A stretch of 64,000 nt of DNA from Pontixanthobacter gangjinensis (GCF_009827545.1 NZ_WTYS01000001.1:124001-188000), one strand, 5' to 3'; shown: positions 46,074-55,571, numbered from the stretch's first letter. Program-made: numbers and translations. Notes: a model not told the origin generated them from the letters alone.

Positions 46074-46160
46074 GGGAATCCGTTATTGTGTGATTGAATT
46101 GAGGGTCAGCCGATAGCCCAGCCAACGCGAGTCGTCACCCCTGCGTGAAATCACCAAAAG

Positions 46161-46508
46161 TCAGACCTTCACCGCTGTCCCGCTGGCCGAAACCATCAGC
46201 ATCGAACCGGTGTCGCCAATAACCTCGTAATCGAGATCAATACCCACCACTGCATTGCCGCCCATCGCTGCGCATTCGGACTGAATTTCTTCAATCGCCT
46301 GTCTGCGGGCATCGGCGAGGATACGCTCGTAAGAACCCGAACGGCCACCAACGATATCGCGGATATTGGCGAACAGATCGCGGAAAAGATTTGCGCCGAC
46401 GATTACTTCACCCGTCACAATACCGAGATATTGCTGGATCGGTTGCCCTTCCAATGTTGGCGTGGTGGTTACGGTAATCCCGCGTGCGTCTTTCCAAGGT
46501 CCTGCCAT
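46161..46508 (-). CDS. YbjQ family (UPF0145) protein
   Basis: A 115-residue small soluble protein of the YbjQ/UPF0145 family, thought to be a pentameric metal-binding or stress-related protein. Landmarks are '[20 protein letters not shown]', '[20 protein letters not shown]' and '[18 protein letters not shown]'. Function is not established. The start may be the ATG at 46508 as given, with AGGAGAGA upstream. Confidence 0.9.
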   Translation of the reverse strand: MAGPWKDARGITVTTTPTLEGQPIQQYLGIVTGEVIVGANLFRDLFANIRDIVGGRSGSYERILADARRQAIEEIQSECAAMGGNAVVGIDLDYEVIGDTGSMLMVSASGTAVKV

Positions 46509-46554
46509 TTAGTCTCTCCTGCATGATTATGCTCGAGCAGGAGAGTAACCCAAA

Positions 46555-46791
46555 TTATCCCAGACCTAAAGCCGCCTTATAGGTATCCAGCACCATTTCC
46601 ATTTCGCTGCGATCATCAGGCTTCATTTTGCGCAGGCGAACGATTTGGCGCATAATCTTCGGGTCATAACCGACAGCCTTCGCCTCAGCATATACGTCAC
46701 GAATATCGTCTGCGATGCCCTTCTTTTCTTCTTCAAGGCGTTCGATGCGCTCGATCAGCAGGCGCAGGCGGTCGTCGGTGGCTTCAGCCAT
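46555..46791 (-). CDS. gapR: GapR family DNA-binding protein (DUF2312)
   Basis: A 78-residue protein of the DUF2312 family, whose Caulobacter member GapR binds overtwisted DNA ahead of replication and transcription forks and helps gyrase and topoisomerase IV. The N-terminal coiled coil '[20 protein letters not shown]' and the conserved '[20 protein letters not shown]' are present. It is close to the full family length and probably essential. Confidence 0.93.
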   Translation of the reverse strand: MAEATDDRLRLLIERIERLEEEKKGIADDIRDVYAEAKAVGYDPKIMRQIVRLRKMKPDDRSEMEMVLDTYKAALGLG

Positions 46792-46888
46792 GTTCGTTAC
46801 TCCAATGGAATGAGAATCAGTTGAGTTGCCTGATAGCGAGGGCCGCGCACCGGGTGAAGTGCGCCAATCACCAATTCACGGGTTATTT

Positions 46889-47200
46889 TTAAGCGCGATT
46901 CTTTGCGACGCTTTCTTCCATCTGTTTCAACTGTTCTTCGGTTGCGGGAGATTGACGGGTGGCCTTCCATTCAGCCTGCGGCATTCCGTGAATAACCTCG
47001 CGCGCAGCTGCCTTATCGCCTTCAAATCCGGCTTCCATTATCCAATCGGCCAGACAATTGCGGCAGAAGCCCGATAGCCCCATCAAATCGATGTTTTGCG
47101 CATCGTGGCGATGCTGTAAATGGTGCACCAACCGCCGGAATGCCGCCGCCGCTACGGCATCGGGTAATTCATTCACGCCTAGGCCCGCATTCGTATCCAT
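46889..47200 (-). CDS. DUF1244 family protein
   Basis: A 103-residue conserved alphaproteobacterial and gammaproteobacterial protein of unknown function. The signature 'AAFRRLVHHLQHRHDAQNID' and the cysteine pair in 'LSGFCRNCLADW' are present. The ATG at 47200 gives the family length and has AAGG nine bases upstream; the frame opens at 47257, three bases from the divergent pyk start, which would leave no room for a promoter. Confidence 0.88.
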   Translation of the reverse strand: MDTNAGLGVNELPDAVAAAAFRRLVHHLQHRHDAQNIDLMGLSGFCRNCLADWIMEAGFEGDKAAAREVIHGMPQAEWKATRQSPATEEQLKQMEESVAKNRA

Positions 47201-47259
47201 CGCCGCCACCTTCTCTTTCGCGCTTGAGTTGAAGCGCCGCTCTGCCATAGGCTGCATTC

Positions 47260-48744
47260 ATGGAAAAGCGCGAAACACAAACTCACAAAAAACAATGGCT
47301 CGACCCACGAGGACGTAAGGTCAAAATCCTTGCAACTGTAGGTCCCGCCAGCCGCGATCCCGGGATGCTCAAAAAACTGGTGTGGGCAGGCGTTGACGCC
47401 TTCCGCGTGAACATGAGCCACGGCGAGCACGACACCCACGCTGAAACCATCGACGCGATCCGTGCTTTGGAGGCCGAGCTCAATCGCCCGATAGCGATTT
47501 TCTGTGACCTTCAGGGGCCGAAACTGCGGGTGGGCAAATTCAAGGATGGTAAGGCGGTGATCCGCCATTCGGGCCATTTCACGCTCGACCGCAATCCCGA
47601 GCCAGGCGATGAAACCCGCGTCGAATTGCCGCATCCCGAATTATTCGGCTTGCTCGAAAAAGGTCAGCGCTTGCTGATAAATGACGGCAAGATACAGCTC
47701 AAAGTCATTCGCGCTGACGAGAACGAGATCCTCTGCTCAGCGGTTGTCGGCGGGGTCATATCGGACCGCAAGGGCGTGAATGTACCCGATGCGGAAATTC
47801 CCATTCCGGCGCTAACTGACAAAGACCGCAAGGACCTCGCTTTCGCGGTTTCCAAAGGTGCGGACTGGATCGGCCTCAGCTTCGTCCAGCGGCCTGAAGA
47901 TTTAGCCGAAGCGCGCAAGCTGATGGGCGGGTACGGCGCATTATGCGCCAAAATCGAAAAGCCGATGGCGGTGCGCCGGCTCGATGAAATTATCGAAATG
48001 TCCGACGGGATCATGGTCGCGCGCGGCGATCTAGGGGTCGAACTGAACCCTGAAGAAGTCCCGCCATTGCAAAAGCGCATCGTCAACAAAACGCGTATTG
48101 CGGGCAAGCCGGTTATCGTGGCGACGCAAATGCTCGAAAGCATGATCGAAAGCCCTGCGCCAACCCGCGCCGAAGTTTCCGACGTCGCCAATGCAGTCTA
48201 TGACGGGGCTGATGCGGTGATGCTTAGTGCGGAAACCGCAGCGGGCGATTGGCCAGAAGAAGCCGTGACTATAATGGACCGCATTTGCGCGCAAGTGGAG
48301 CGCGATGACCTCTATATCGAACGGGTCCGCCTGCTTGAGACACCGCCAGACAAAACCACAGCAGACGCGCTTAGCCATGCTTGTATGACCATCGCCGATA
48401 CGGTCAATATCGCGGCTATTACCGTTTTCACTGGCTCCGGTTCAACCGCACGCCGCGTAGCGCGAGAGCGGCCTTCAGTGCCGATGCTGGTGCTAACCCC
48501 GTCCATCAAAACCGCCCGGCGCGTCGCGCTGTTATGGGGCGCGCATGCGGTGATGACCAAGGATATCGGCAGCTTTGAAGAGATGATCGCAAAGGGCAAA
48601 CGCATGGCGCTACGTCATGGTTTCGGGACCGCAGGTTCCAAGCTTATCGCTCTTGCAGGGGTTCCGTTTGGCACACCGGGCAGTACCAATTTGCTGCATG
48701 TGGTGACGCTGGCAGGTGACGAGCTTGAGAAGCATGAGGGCTGA
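47260..48744 (+). CDS. pyk: Pyruvate kinase
   Basis: A 494-residue enzyme making pyruvate and ATP from phosphoenolpyruvate. Seen are 'KILATVGPASRDPGMLKKLV', 'VDAFRVNMSHGEHDTH', 'IFCDLQGPKLRVGKF', the active-site 'SDGIMVARGDLGVEL' and the effector domain 'ITVFTGSGSTARRVARERPS'. Full length. It diverges from DUF1244 and is followed after 9 bases by a small unknown gene. Confidence 0.97.
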   Translation: MEKRETQTHKKQWLDPRGRKVKILATVGPASRDPGMLKKLVWAGVDAFRVNMSHGEHDTHAETIDAIRALEAELNRPIAIFCDLQGPKLRVGKFKDGKAVIRHSGHFTLDRNPEPGDETRVELPHPELFGLLEKGQRLLINDGKIQLKVIRADENEILCSAVVGGVISDRKGVNVPDAEIPIPALTDKDRKDLAFAVSKGADWIGLSFVQRPEDLAEARKLMGGYGALCAKIEKPMAVRRLDEIIEMSDGIMVARGDLGVELNPEEVPPLQKRIVNKTRIAGKPVIVATQMLESMIESPAPTRAEVSDVANAVYDGADAVMLSAETAAGDWPEEAVTIMDRICAQVERDDLYIERVRLLETPPDKTTADALSHACMTIADTVNIAAITVFTGSGSTARRVARERPSVPMLVLTPSIKTARRVALLWGAHAVMTKDIGSFEEMIAKGKRMALRHGFGTAGSKLIALAGVPFGTPGSTNLLHVVTLAGDELEKHEG

Positions 48745-48753
48745 GCGGTAGGG

Positions 48754-49014
48754 GTGGATTTCGGCGACCTTCTCCAACGCTATTTCGCGGCTTCGGATAT
48801 TTCCGATATGACCCCTGCGGCGATGGCTTCGGGGACCGAACGGATGCTGGTCGATCTCGGCCTGGAAAAAGACCGCGGCAAACGCTTCGCCCTATGGTCG
48901 TTGCTCTACATGCTCGGCGAAGCACCCGATTTGGGAGCCAGCTTCAAAGATGAAGGCGACCGCGAGGCCGCGCGCAATTTCATGGATATGATGGCGGCGG
49001 CTGAAGGGGAATAG
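48754..49014 (+). CDS. Small unknown protein after pyk
   Basis: An 86-residue acidic, helical protein with a GTG start, 9 bases after pyk and so probably cotranscribed. I do not recognise a family. It contains several Met and Asp/Glu residues ('SDMTPAAMASGTERMLVDLG', 'RFALWSLLYMLGEAP') and no signal or membrane segment. Good codon use and tight spacing support it as real. Confidence 0.7.
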   Translation: MDFGDLLQRYFAASDISDMTPAAMASGTERMLVDLGLEKDRGKRFALWSLLYMLGEAPDLGASFKDEGDREAARNFMDMMAAAEGE

Positions 49015-49352
49015 GCTCGGAGACCGCGTGGGACGCGAATTCGAAATCAGCTTGTCTGCTCGCGCTACAATCAGAGAAGTCGACGAACCCAAATTGTATA
49101 ACGGGTGCTAGCGATCCAATTTCAGACCTGTTTTCTTCCTAGCTGATTGATGAAGATCAACCTTGGTAATGACCGCATTTGATATTTTTGAACGCTGGTG
49201 AAAGATGCGTTCTGGGCGCTTTGCATAGCCTGGGAGAAAGGTCGATAGACGCGACTGCACGCCGCCACAGTCGCAAAACCCTCGGTCCGTAGGCGGGCTG
49301 TGACGCTTTCTCCGTGCATCCCGCAAATGCGGAAAGAGCGCAGGAGGAGAAA
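49015..49352. other. Gene-free stretch, 338 bases
   Basis: No convincing gene. Short overlapping minus-strand frames at 49108-49369 have no ribosome site or recognisable motif. A CCGCAAATGCGG palindrome lies at 49320-49331, shortly before the AGGAGG of the next gene. I see no tRNA-like or repeat structure. Confidence 0.5.
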
Positions 49353-49844
49353 ATGAAGCTGAAGCTCAAGCCAGTATATGATGCCGTTTCGCGAATCTAT
49401 TTTATCGCGGCGACTATCAGTCTGCTGCTGCTTGCCATGCTCATGCTCGTGATTGCGATTATAGATGTCGTGAACGCACTGGCCACTTATGAAGCTATTT
49501 CAACGGCTGCGCTTCAAAGCGTCGGGCTACTCATCATCGGGTTCGCGATCGTCGAAACCGCCGCGTTTATCGCGGAAGAAGAGATTTTCAGCAAACGAGA
49601 GCTGCGGTCTTCGTCCGAATCTCGGCAATCTCTAACGGGGTTCGTCACGATCATCGTCATCGCATCGAGCCTTGAGGCATTGGTGATGATCTTTTCTGCA
49701 ACGAGGCTCAACGTTTCGAATGCGGTCTATGCAGCCGCCATATTCTTCGTGGCAATGTTTAGTTTGATTTGTCTTGGGATATACCAATGGTTGTCCAGCA
49801 GGATCCGCCCCGGTAATGGATCTGAAGATGAGGAACGAGATTAG
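49353..49844 (+). CDS. Unknown small membrane protein
   Basis: A 163-residue protein with four hydrophobic helices ('IYFIAATISLLLLAMLMLVI', 'SVGLLIIGFAIVETAAFIAE', 'FVTIIVIASSLEALVMIF', 'AVYAAAIFFVAMFSLICLGI') and an acidic C-terminus. The layout resembles general-stress membrane proteins of the YqhA/GNAT-linked type but I cannot name a family. Start chosen at 49353, five bases after AGGAGG. Confidence 0.8.
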   Translation: MKLKLKPVYDAVSRIYFIAATISLLLLAMLMLVIAIIDVVNALATYEAISTAALQSVGLLIIGFAIVETAAFIAEEEIFSKRELRSSSESRQSLTGFVTIIVIASSLEALVMIFSATRLNVSNAVYAAAIFFVAMFSLICLGIYQWLSSRIRPGNGSEDEERD

Positions 49845-49934
49845 TGGGTTAACGTTGCGAGCGACTTCTGAGCAATAACGAGCCACTAGAAAACAGGTCA
49901 GCGTAATGTCCGCTTTCCCCTCTAAAAACAGCCG

Positions 49935-51305
49935 CTACGCAGCAGCCCTCTCTAGCCGCCGCCGTGCAACATCTTCGCCCAAAACCGGCAGCAACTCGCC
50001 CATATCGGGGCCGTGGTTCTGGCCGGTCAGCGCCTGGCGCAGCGGCATGAACAATTCCTTGCCCTTGCGGCCTGTGCTTTCCTTGAGCGTGCCGGTCAGC
50101 GCGTGCCACGGGTCGCCTGCAGTAAAGTCCAGCGCCGCCGCCGCCGCTGCCAGATAGGTGCGGTCATCATCGGAAAATTCGGGTAGCTCAATCGGGCCAG
50201 TGACGATCTTCCAGTAATCCTGCGCCCCGCTCACGGTTTCAAGATTAGGGCGGATGGCGTGCCATGCTTCTTCGCCCATCCCCTCCGGCAGGCGGTCTTT
50301 CACCACTTCATATTCCATCTGGTGAACAATCGCGGTGTTGATCCGGTCGAGTTCGGTATCGTCAAACTTCGCGGGAGCGCGGCCGAATGTTTCCAGCGCA
50401 AAGCTGTCAATCAATGCAGCGACATTGGCAATCGGTTCAACTGGCTGAGAGGTGCCAAGCCGCGCCAGCAGGGCGATAATCGCCTGCGGTTCTATGTCCC
50501 GTTCACGAAATGCGTCACAGCCTAACGAGCCAAGCCGCTTCGACAATTTGCCTTCCTTGCCCACCAGCAGCGCCTCATGTGCAAAGTGAGGCCAGCGAGT
50601 GGCTATCGGACAATCAATCGGCCCGAATCCGGCATCTCGCAGCGCGGTGAACATTTGGAGCTGCACGGCCGTGTTCGACACATGGTCCTCGCCCCGCAGC
50701 ACATCGGTGATGCCCATTTCAATATCGTCGGCAGCGCTAGGCAACATATACAGCCATGAGCCATCTTCGCGGCGGATCACGGGGTCGGAAAGCGTTGCTG
50801 GGTCAAACTTCTGCGGGCCGCGCACCAAATCTTCCCAAGCGATGGGATCATCGTGATCAAGCTTAAACCGCCAGTGCGGAGCTTTGCCCTCAGCCTCCAT
50901 GGCTGCGTGATCGGCGTCAGATAATTCCAGACCAGCACGGTCATAAATAGGCGGCTTGCCGCGGCCAAGCTGGACTTTGCGCTTCAAATCCAGCTCTTGC
51001 GACGTTTCATAGCAGCGGTAGATTCGCCCCGCGTCACGCAGCTTTTCAAACGCATCTTCATAAATGGAAAGCCGCGCAGACTGGCGTTCTTCGCCGTCCG
51101 GATGAATGCCGAGCCACGCCAGATCGGCGCGGATTGCGTCGACATATTCTTCTTTGCTCCGTTCGGGATCGGTATCGTCGATCCGCAGCATGAATTTTCC
51201 GCCCAATTTCTTGGCGAGCATCCAATTGTGCAGCGCGGTGCGAATGTTGCCGACATGAAGGCGGCCAGTGGGCGATGGGGCAAAGCGGGTTATGGTTTCA
51301 GTCAT
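49935..51305 (-). CDS. gltX: Glutamate-tRNA ligase
   Basis: A 456-residue class I aminoacyl-tRNA synthetase. The HIGH motif is in 'FAPSPTGRLHVGNIRTALHN', the KMSKS equivalent in 'VGKEGKLSKRLGSLG', with 'MLRIDDTDPERSKEEYVDAI' between. The frame stays open to 51941, but the ATG at 51305 (MTETITRFAPSP) is the family start. Alphaproteobacteria often have two GltX; this shorter form may be one of them, and tRNA-Glu versus tRNA-Gln charging cannot be told here. Confidence 0.95.
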   Translation of the reverse strand: MTETITRFAPSPTGRLHVGNIRTALHNWMLAKKLGGKFMLRIDDTDPERSKEEYVDAIRADLAWLGIHPDGEERQSARLSIYEDAFEKLRDAGRIYRCYETSQELDLKRKVQLGRGKPPIYDRAGLELSDADHAAMEAEGKAPHWRFKLDHDDPIAWEDLVRGPQKFDPATLSDPVIRREDGSWLYMLPSAADDIEMGITDVLRGEDHVSNTAVQLQMFTALRDAGFGPIDCPIATRWPHFAHEALLVGKEGKLSKRLGSLGCDAFRERDIEPQAIIALLARLGTSQPVEPIANVAALIDSFALETFGRAPAKFDDTELDRINTAIVHQMEYEVVKDRLPEGMGEEAWHAIRPNLETVSGAQDYWKIVTGPIELPEFSDDDRTYLAAAAAALDFTAGDPWHALTGTLKESTGRKGKELFMPLRQALTGQNHGPDMGELLPVLGEDVARRRLERAAA

Positions 51306-51396
51306 GCTGGCGCGATTAGCCTGTGCAGCCGGACTGAACAAGCTGCGACGCGCATCGGGCTTCCCATTGCCAAAATGCACAGCTAGCATTGCGAGC

Positions 51397-52530
51397 ATGA
51401 CATCTGACACAATTATCGCCGAAGCGATTTCATCCGCCGGATTACCCGGTGCCACCGCCATGATTGTTGACCGCGATTCGGTCCGGTTCAGCGGAGCCTG
51501 GGGAGAGGCAGATGCTATCGCCAGAACCCCGATGAAGCTGGATACTATTTGCCAGATCGCGAGCATGACCAAGGCGCTGGTATCCATCGCCGCTATGCAA
51601 TTGGTGGAGCAGGGCAAACTAACGCTCGACGGGCCGATAGGCGATGTTCTGCCCGAATTGGCCAACCCGCAGGTGCTGACCGGTTTTGGCGAGGACGGAA
51701 AACCGCAATTGCGCGCTGCTGCGCGTCCGATTACTTTGCGCCACCTTCTCACCCACACTTCGGGCCTCGGATATTTCTTCGTCCACCCAGAAGTCCTCCA
51801 ATATTTCGCGGCTACCGCCATGCCTGCGCCCGGCACCAAGGCGAGCATTACGATGCCGCTGATGTTCGATCCGGGAGACAAATGGGAATATAGCGTCGGA
51901 ACCGATTGGGTCGGGCTTGCCGTGGAGGCAGCATCGGGCATGACACTTGGTGACTATCTCTCTCAGTATATTCTCGGGCCGCTCGGTATGAAGGACACTG
52001 CATTCCGGCCACAATTACCCGAAGATGCGGCGAAAGTTCACACTCGCCAGCCTGGCGGTGGCTGGGCGCATTCACCAATGAATCTGGGCGGCGGCGAGTT
52101 TAACAGCGGCGGCGGCGGACTGTCCTCCACTGCACCCGATTATGGTAAATTCCTGCAAATGATCCTCCGCGGCGGCGAACTGAACGGCAATCGTATTGTC
52201 AGCGAAGAAACCATCGCTGAAATGTCGCGCAACCAGATAGGCAACTTGCGCGCTGGTTATATGGGATCGGCCATGCCTGACCTCGCCCCGCCATTTGACG
52301 CAATGCCCGACCAGCACACCGGCTGGGGGCTTGGATTCATGATTAATCCCGATCCGGTCGCGGGCGGGCGCTCTGCAGGAAGCCTCGCGTGGGCCGGAAT
52401 ATTCAATTCCTATTACTGGATCGATCCCGAAGCGGGGATTGCGGGAGTGTTCATCAGCCAGTTGAGCCCGTTCGGGGATGCGGGCGCGCTCGAAGCCTTC
52501 TCCGCGTTGGAGAAAATGGCTTACGCCTGA
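51397..52530 (+). CDS. Serine hydrolase, beta-lactamase class C / esterase family
   Basis: A 377-residue penicillin-binding-protein-like hydrolase. The SxxK motif is SMTK in 'QIASMTKALVSIAAMQLVEQ', the second motif is at 'YSVGTDWVG' (YSV in place of YxN) and the third reads HTG in 'QHTGWGLGFMINPDP'. No signal peptide is evident with the ATG at 51397, so a cytosolic esterase is likelier than a beta-lactamase. The start is 91 bases from the divergent gltX start. Confidence 0.9.
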   Translation: MTSDTIIAEAISSAGLPGATAMIVDRDSVRFSGAWGEADAIARTPMKLDTICQIASMTKALVSIAAMQLVEQGKLTLDGPIGDVLPELANPQVLTGFGEDGKPQLRAAARPITLRHLLTHTSGLGYFFVHPEVLQYFAATAMPAPGTKASITMPLMFDPGDKWEYSVGTDWVGLAVEAASGMTLGDYLSQYILGPLGMKDTAFRPQLPEDAAKVHTRQPGGGWAHSPMNLGGGEFNSGGGGLSSTAPDYGKFLQMILRGGELNGNRIVSEETIAEMSRNQIGNLRAGYMGSAMPDLAPPFDAMPDQHTGWGLGFMINPDPVAGGRSAGSLAWAGIFNSYYWIDPEAGIAGVFISQLSPFGDAGALEAFSALEKMAYA

Positions 52531-52717
52531 TCGCGCGATACAACAGTTTACATTTGGAATCATGTTGGATTTGCTAATAACCATTTGTAATTTAACAGGT
52601 TTTTGAAATAGTTGATGGCTTTCTTAACAGCCAATTTACCATGCTCTTTCACGAATAAAGAACATGCGGGCTTGTATGTCGGCGCTTGCAAGAAGAATAA
52701 TTAAAAAGAGCGTCGGC

Positions 52718-53989
52718 ATGAATGCATCGCAAAAGAGTCGCAGAAGCCTGCAATCGCTCCTCAAGGATGTGAGGGGTAATACTTTGGCTGTTTTCGGACT
52801 GTCTTTGCTACCTTTGCTTGGCACGGTCGGAATCGGGATTGATATTGCCCAATGGGTGGTCTGGAAGCGCCAGCTTCACTCGGCCGCTGATCTGGGTGCC
52901 TTGGCTGGCGCACGTGCGCTTGCCGACAAGCACAACCCGGACAAAGCAACCCAAGAATCGCTCGCGCATAATGCCTTGCGCAGCTTCACTACCGATGCGG
53001 TCCAATCCCCACCATCAGTCGGCAAATATAAAGATGATACTAATGCGGTGCGGGTCGTACTGAGCACCAAGCAGGCGTTGCCATTCTCTAGCCTTTTCCT
53101 TTCTACTGCCCCAACAATCAGGGCGTCTGCAGTCGCTTTGAACGCTCAAGAAGTTCCCAACTGCGTGATTACGCTAGATACCTCGTCGACCGGCGTTACC
53201 ATATCGGGCAGTTCGCGGGTGGTGATGAGCTGCGGTCTCGCTTCGAATTCAAATTTCGATGCGACCACTTCGGACTATATCGACGTTGGCGCATTGTCCG
53301 CCGTCGGCATAGTCAACACTGGCGGAGCCGTGTCGGCTGATACCAAAGTGAATGACGGAATTGATGCCGTAGCCGACCCCTATGCAGGCAAACTGCCCCT
53401 GCCGAACGCGCAAAGCAGTTGCTCACCTAACAGCTGGCCGCTGATCAAAGCCTCCACGACTATCAATCCGGCAACGAGCGGAAATTGTTTTCTTGGACTG
53501 CAGATCACTGGCGGCACCACAACTTTGATGCCTGGTGTCTATCTGATCGGAGAAAAAGGCATCAGTATCGCGGCAGGGGCTACGTTAAAGGGCACCGGCG
53601 TCACGCTGATTTTCACCAGCACCGCAAGTCCGTTCAACGATAGGAAAGTCGGCACATTCGATGCAGCGGGTGGGGCAACGGTGCAATTGTCCGCACCAAC
53701 GACAGGCACCTATGCGGGTGTGTTGATGTATCAGGATCCACGCACGCCCGATACAGCGCGCAATTATCTGAACGTAACCGGTAATTCCTCCTCGTCGTTT
53801 CAGGGATCAATCTATGCGCCCAGCGTCGGGGTGAAGTTTACAGGCAACAGCAGTATGGTCACCGATTGCTTACAGATTGTGGCGCTCTATGCCGCGTTTG
53901 AGGGCAACACCGATATCACTAACAAATGTCCTTCGGGTTCCGGGGCTTCGTCTTTCGGCGGCGGCGGCGCGGTCAGGTTGGTGGAATGA
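52718..53989 (+). CDS. TadG-like pilus assembly protein with beta-repeat C-terminal region
   Basis: A 423-residue protein with a pseudopilin-type N-terminus ('DVRGNTLAVFGLSLLPLLGT' then 'WVVWKRQLHSAADLGALAGA'), as in TadE/TadG. Instead of the usual von Willebrand A domain, residues 200-400 are Gly/Ser/Thr-rich beta repeats ('TTTLMPGVYLIGEKGISIAA', 'GATLKGTGVTLIFTST') suggestive of a beta helix. It starts a three-gene set (ATG overlap with the next). Starts at 52664 or 52718 are possible; the latter fits the pilin N-terminus. Confidence 0.82.
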   Translation: MNASQKSRRSLQSLLKDVRGNTLAVFGLSLLPLLGTVGIGIDIAQWVVWKRQLHSAADLGALAGARALADKHNPDKATQESLAHNALRSFTTDAVQSPPSVGKYKDDTNAVRVVLSTKQALPFSSLFLSTAPTIRASAVALNAQEVPNCVITLDTSSTGVTISGSSRVVMSCGLASNSNFDATTSDYIDVGALSAVGIVNTGGAVSADTKVNDGIDAVADPYAGKLPLPNAQSSCSPNSWPLIKASTTINPATSGNCFLGLQITGGTTTLMPGVYLIGEKGISIAAGATLKGTGVTLIFTSTASPFNDRKVGTFDAAGGATVQLSAPTTGTYAGVLMYQDPRTPDTARNYLNVTGNSSSSFQGSIYAPSVGVKFTGNSSMVTDCLQIVALYAAFEGNTDITNKCPSGSGASSFGGGGAVRLVE

Positions 53990-54447
53990 TGATGCGCCTA
54001 CTTTCCATCCTCCGCCGCGACAGTGCAGGCACAGCCGCAATTGAGCTGGGCATCATCTTGCCGGTCTTGGCCATGATCACACTCGCCTCTGCCGATTTCG
54101 TGATGGGTTTTGGCTACAAGATGAATTTGCAGCAATATGCACAATCGGGCGCGGATTATGTCGTCGCCAGCGGCGCTACGCTGCCAACTGATACTGACAT
54201 TAAAGATGAAATTGCCTCCCTCAGCGGATTGAGTACGTCAAAGATTACCATAGCAAAATGGACCGAGTGCAACGCAAAAAAGACCTTAGACATATTGGGG
54301 CTCTGTCCAGGATCATCGGACGTGCGGGCGCGGTATATACAAATCGATGTCGCAGATACTTACGACCCGATTCTGGATGTTTCGGGGATTGCTGATTTTG
54401 TCCAAAGTTCCAAGCTGACCGGGTCTGTTGTGGTGAGGTTGCCATGA
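53986..54447 (+). CDS. TadE-like pseudopilin
   Basis: A 153-residue TadE-type minor pseudopilin: basic N-terminus, then 'AGTAAIELGIILPVLAMITL' with the conserved Glu inside the hydrophobic helix (the E5-like pilin residue), then a short periplasmic domain with two cysteines (CNAKKTLDILGLC). Start overlaps the previous stop; alternative ATGs at 53989 is out of use and 53992 would shorten it by two residues. ATGA overlap links it to the next gene. Confidence 0.85.
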   Translation: MMMRLLSILRRDSAGTAAIELGIILPVLAMITLASADFVMGFGYKMNLQQYAQSGADYVVASGATLPTDTDIKDEIASLSGLSTSKITIAKWTECNAKKTLDILGLCPGSSDVRARYIQIDVADTYDPILDVSGIADFVQSSKLTGSVVVRLP

Positions 54448-54851
54448 TGCGAGCGTTCACCAGTATATTACGCAAGGATGCACGTGGTGGCGCGATAATC
54501 GAATTCGCATTGGTCGCGCCTCTGCTGATCGTCATGCTGCTCGCCACGATGAATCTCGGCATCTACTATTTTGCTCAGAATTCCATCGACAATGCAATCG
54601 ACGAAGCCGCGCGAAAGGCTACGGTCTATCCCACGCCCAGCGACACTGCCTTGACCACTGTGTTCAACGAGGCGATTTTGAAAGGCGAAAAGACTGGCAC
54701 GATCAACTTCACAATTGCGAAGGGAGCCACCGCATCGGGCGTCGATTACATGACACTGACCGCAGCCTATTCCGTTCGCATGAATCTTGTATTCACCGAC
54801 CTCGGCTCGATCCCGGTCAGGTCCGAACGCAGAGTTTATCTGAACAATTAG
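54444..54851 (+). CDS. TadE-like pseudopilin, second copy
   Basis: A 135-residue TadE-type protein. N-terminal 'ARGGAIIEFALVAPLLIVML' has the Glu-containing hydrophobic helix, and 'AQNSIDNAIDEAARKATVYP' the following amphipathic stretch. The C-terminal domain is beta-rich. It is coupled to the previous gene. The rest of a tad/cpa cluster (prepilin peptidase, secretin, ATPase) is not in the window. Confidence 0.88.
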   Translation: MMRAFTSILRKDARGGAIIEFALVAPLLIVMLLATMNLGIYYFAQNSIDNAIDEAARKATVYPTPSDTALTTVFNEAILKGEKTGTINFTIAKGATASGVDYMTLTAAYSVRMNLVFTDLGSIPVRSERRVYLNN

Positions 54852-54902
54852 AGTCGGCCGTTACAATGAGGCACCGAAAATTCAGGTGATTGTAACATTT
54901 TA

Positions 54903-54934
54903 GCCCGCCGGACGGGGTCGTCTATCCGGCGGGC
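54903..54934. terminator. Perfect 10-bp inverted repeat between convergent genes
   Basis: Arms GCCCGCCGGA and TCCGGCGGGC enclose a 12-base loop, located between the last pilin gene and the convergent secreted-protein gene. A TAAAAT stretch follows on the minus strand, so a weak or bidirectional terminator is likely. Confidence 0.55.
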
Positions 54935-54955
54935 ACCCAAGCGGTTCAGGGCCGC

Positions 54956-55414
54956 TTAGAAGTTGTCTTCGTCGTCAATCGTGTAACCGTGGCCAGATTC
55001 TGTCCAAAGCCTGTCCCTCTGGCGCATTTCTGATTTGGCATCGGCCAGCGCTGCTGCGCGGTTCCGGCCAAAGCCAAGCGCCCATCTGTTGAAGTGACCG
55101 CCACTCCGGGTCTTTGTCCGCTTGGTCTTGATCAGCACGAAATATGCCGTGCCGGTATCGAGATGCGTGGGGTTACGGCGGCAATATGGTGTCCTGTCCG
55201 GATAGTTCTTTCGATGGTCAGCCCGCGCCGCCTTTATCGCGTCATCGCCATCGACGCTCGGCTGCGCGCCCCAACGCATAAAATACTCTCCATCATACTG
55301 CTCATTGGTTCTGTTGTCAGACAGATCGATGCACACTGCTGCACCACCGGCGAAGGCCGGTGTCGCGGGTGAAAGCGCTCCAAGCGCGGCGGCGATTGCG
55401 AGTAGTTTTTTCAT
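54956..55414 (-). CDS. Secreted protein of unknown function
   Basis: A 152-residue protein with a clear Sec signal ('MKKLLAIAAALGALSPATPA', cleavage likely after AFA). The mature part has two Cys residues (AAVCIDLSDN, RTPYCRRNPT), basic stretches and an acidic end. No family is recognised. It lies downstream of the rpoC terminator and needs its own promoter in 55415-55537. Confidence 0.8.
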   Translation of the reverse strand: MKKLLAIAAALGALSPATPAFAGGAAVCIDLSDNRTNEQYDGEYFMRWGAQPSVDGDDAIKAARADHRKNYPDRTPYCRRNPTHLDTGTAYFVLIKTKRTKTRSGGHFNRWALGFGRNRAAALADAKSEMRQRDRLWTESGHGYTIDDEDNF

Positions 55415-55537
55415 GTGATCGTTCCCTGAAACGAGAGTTGCGTGGGATCTCCCCTAGATCCGTAGGGCTTGTGACAGGGATTATCACCGGGCCCTGTGAT
55501 GTGGCTCACACCATTAGATCATGCCGCTCTTCGGCAC

Positions 55538-55571
55538 AAAAAACCCCGCCAGAACCTAAGCTCCAGCGGGG
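55538..55571 (-). terminator. Rho-independent terminator after rpoC
   Basis: On the minus strand, arms CCCCGC and GCGGGG enclose a 16-base loop and are followed by TTTTTT, starting 25 bases past the rpoC stop. It ends the rpoBC operon. Confidence 0.85.

Noticed and set aside
49108-49369. Small overlapping minus-strand frames in the 338-base gap
   Set aside because: No ribosome site, no motif, and all frames are open only over short spans.
51306-51941. N-terminal extension of gltX by about 210 residues
   Set aside because: The family starts at MTETITRFAPSP; the extension overlaps the divergent serine hydrolase gene.
54903-54934. The 10-bp inverted repeat as a strong terminator
   Set aside because: No T-run on either side; listed only as a possible weak or bidirectional one.
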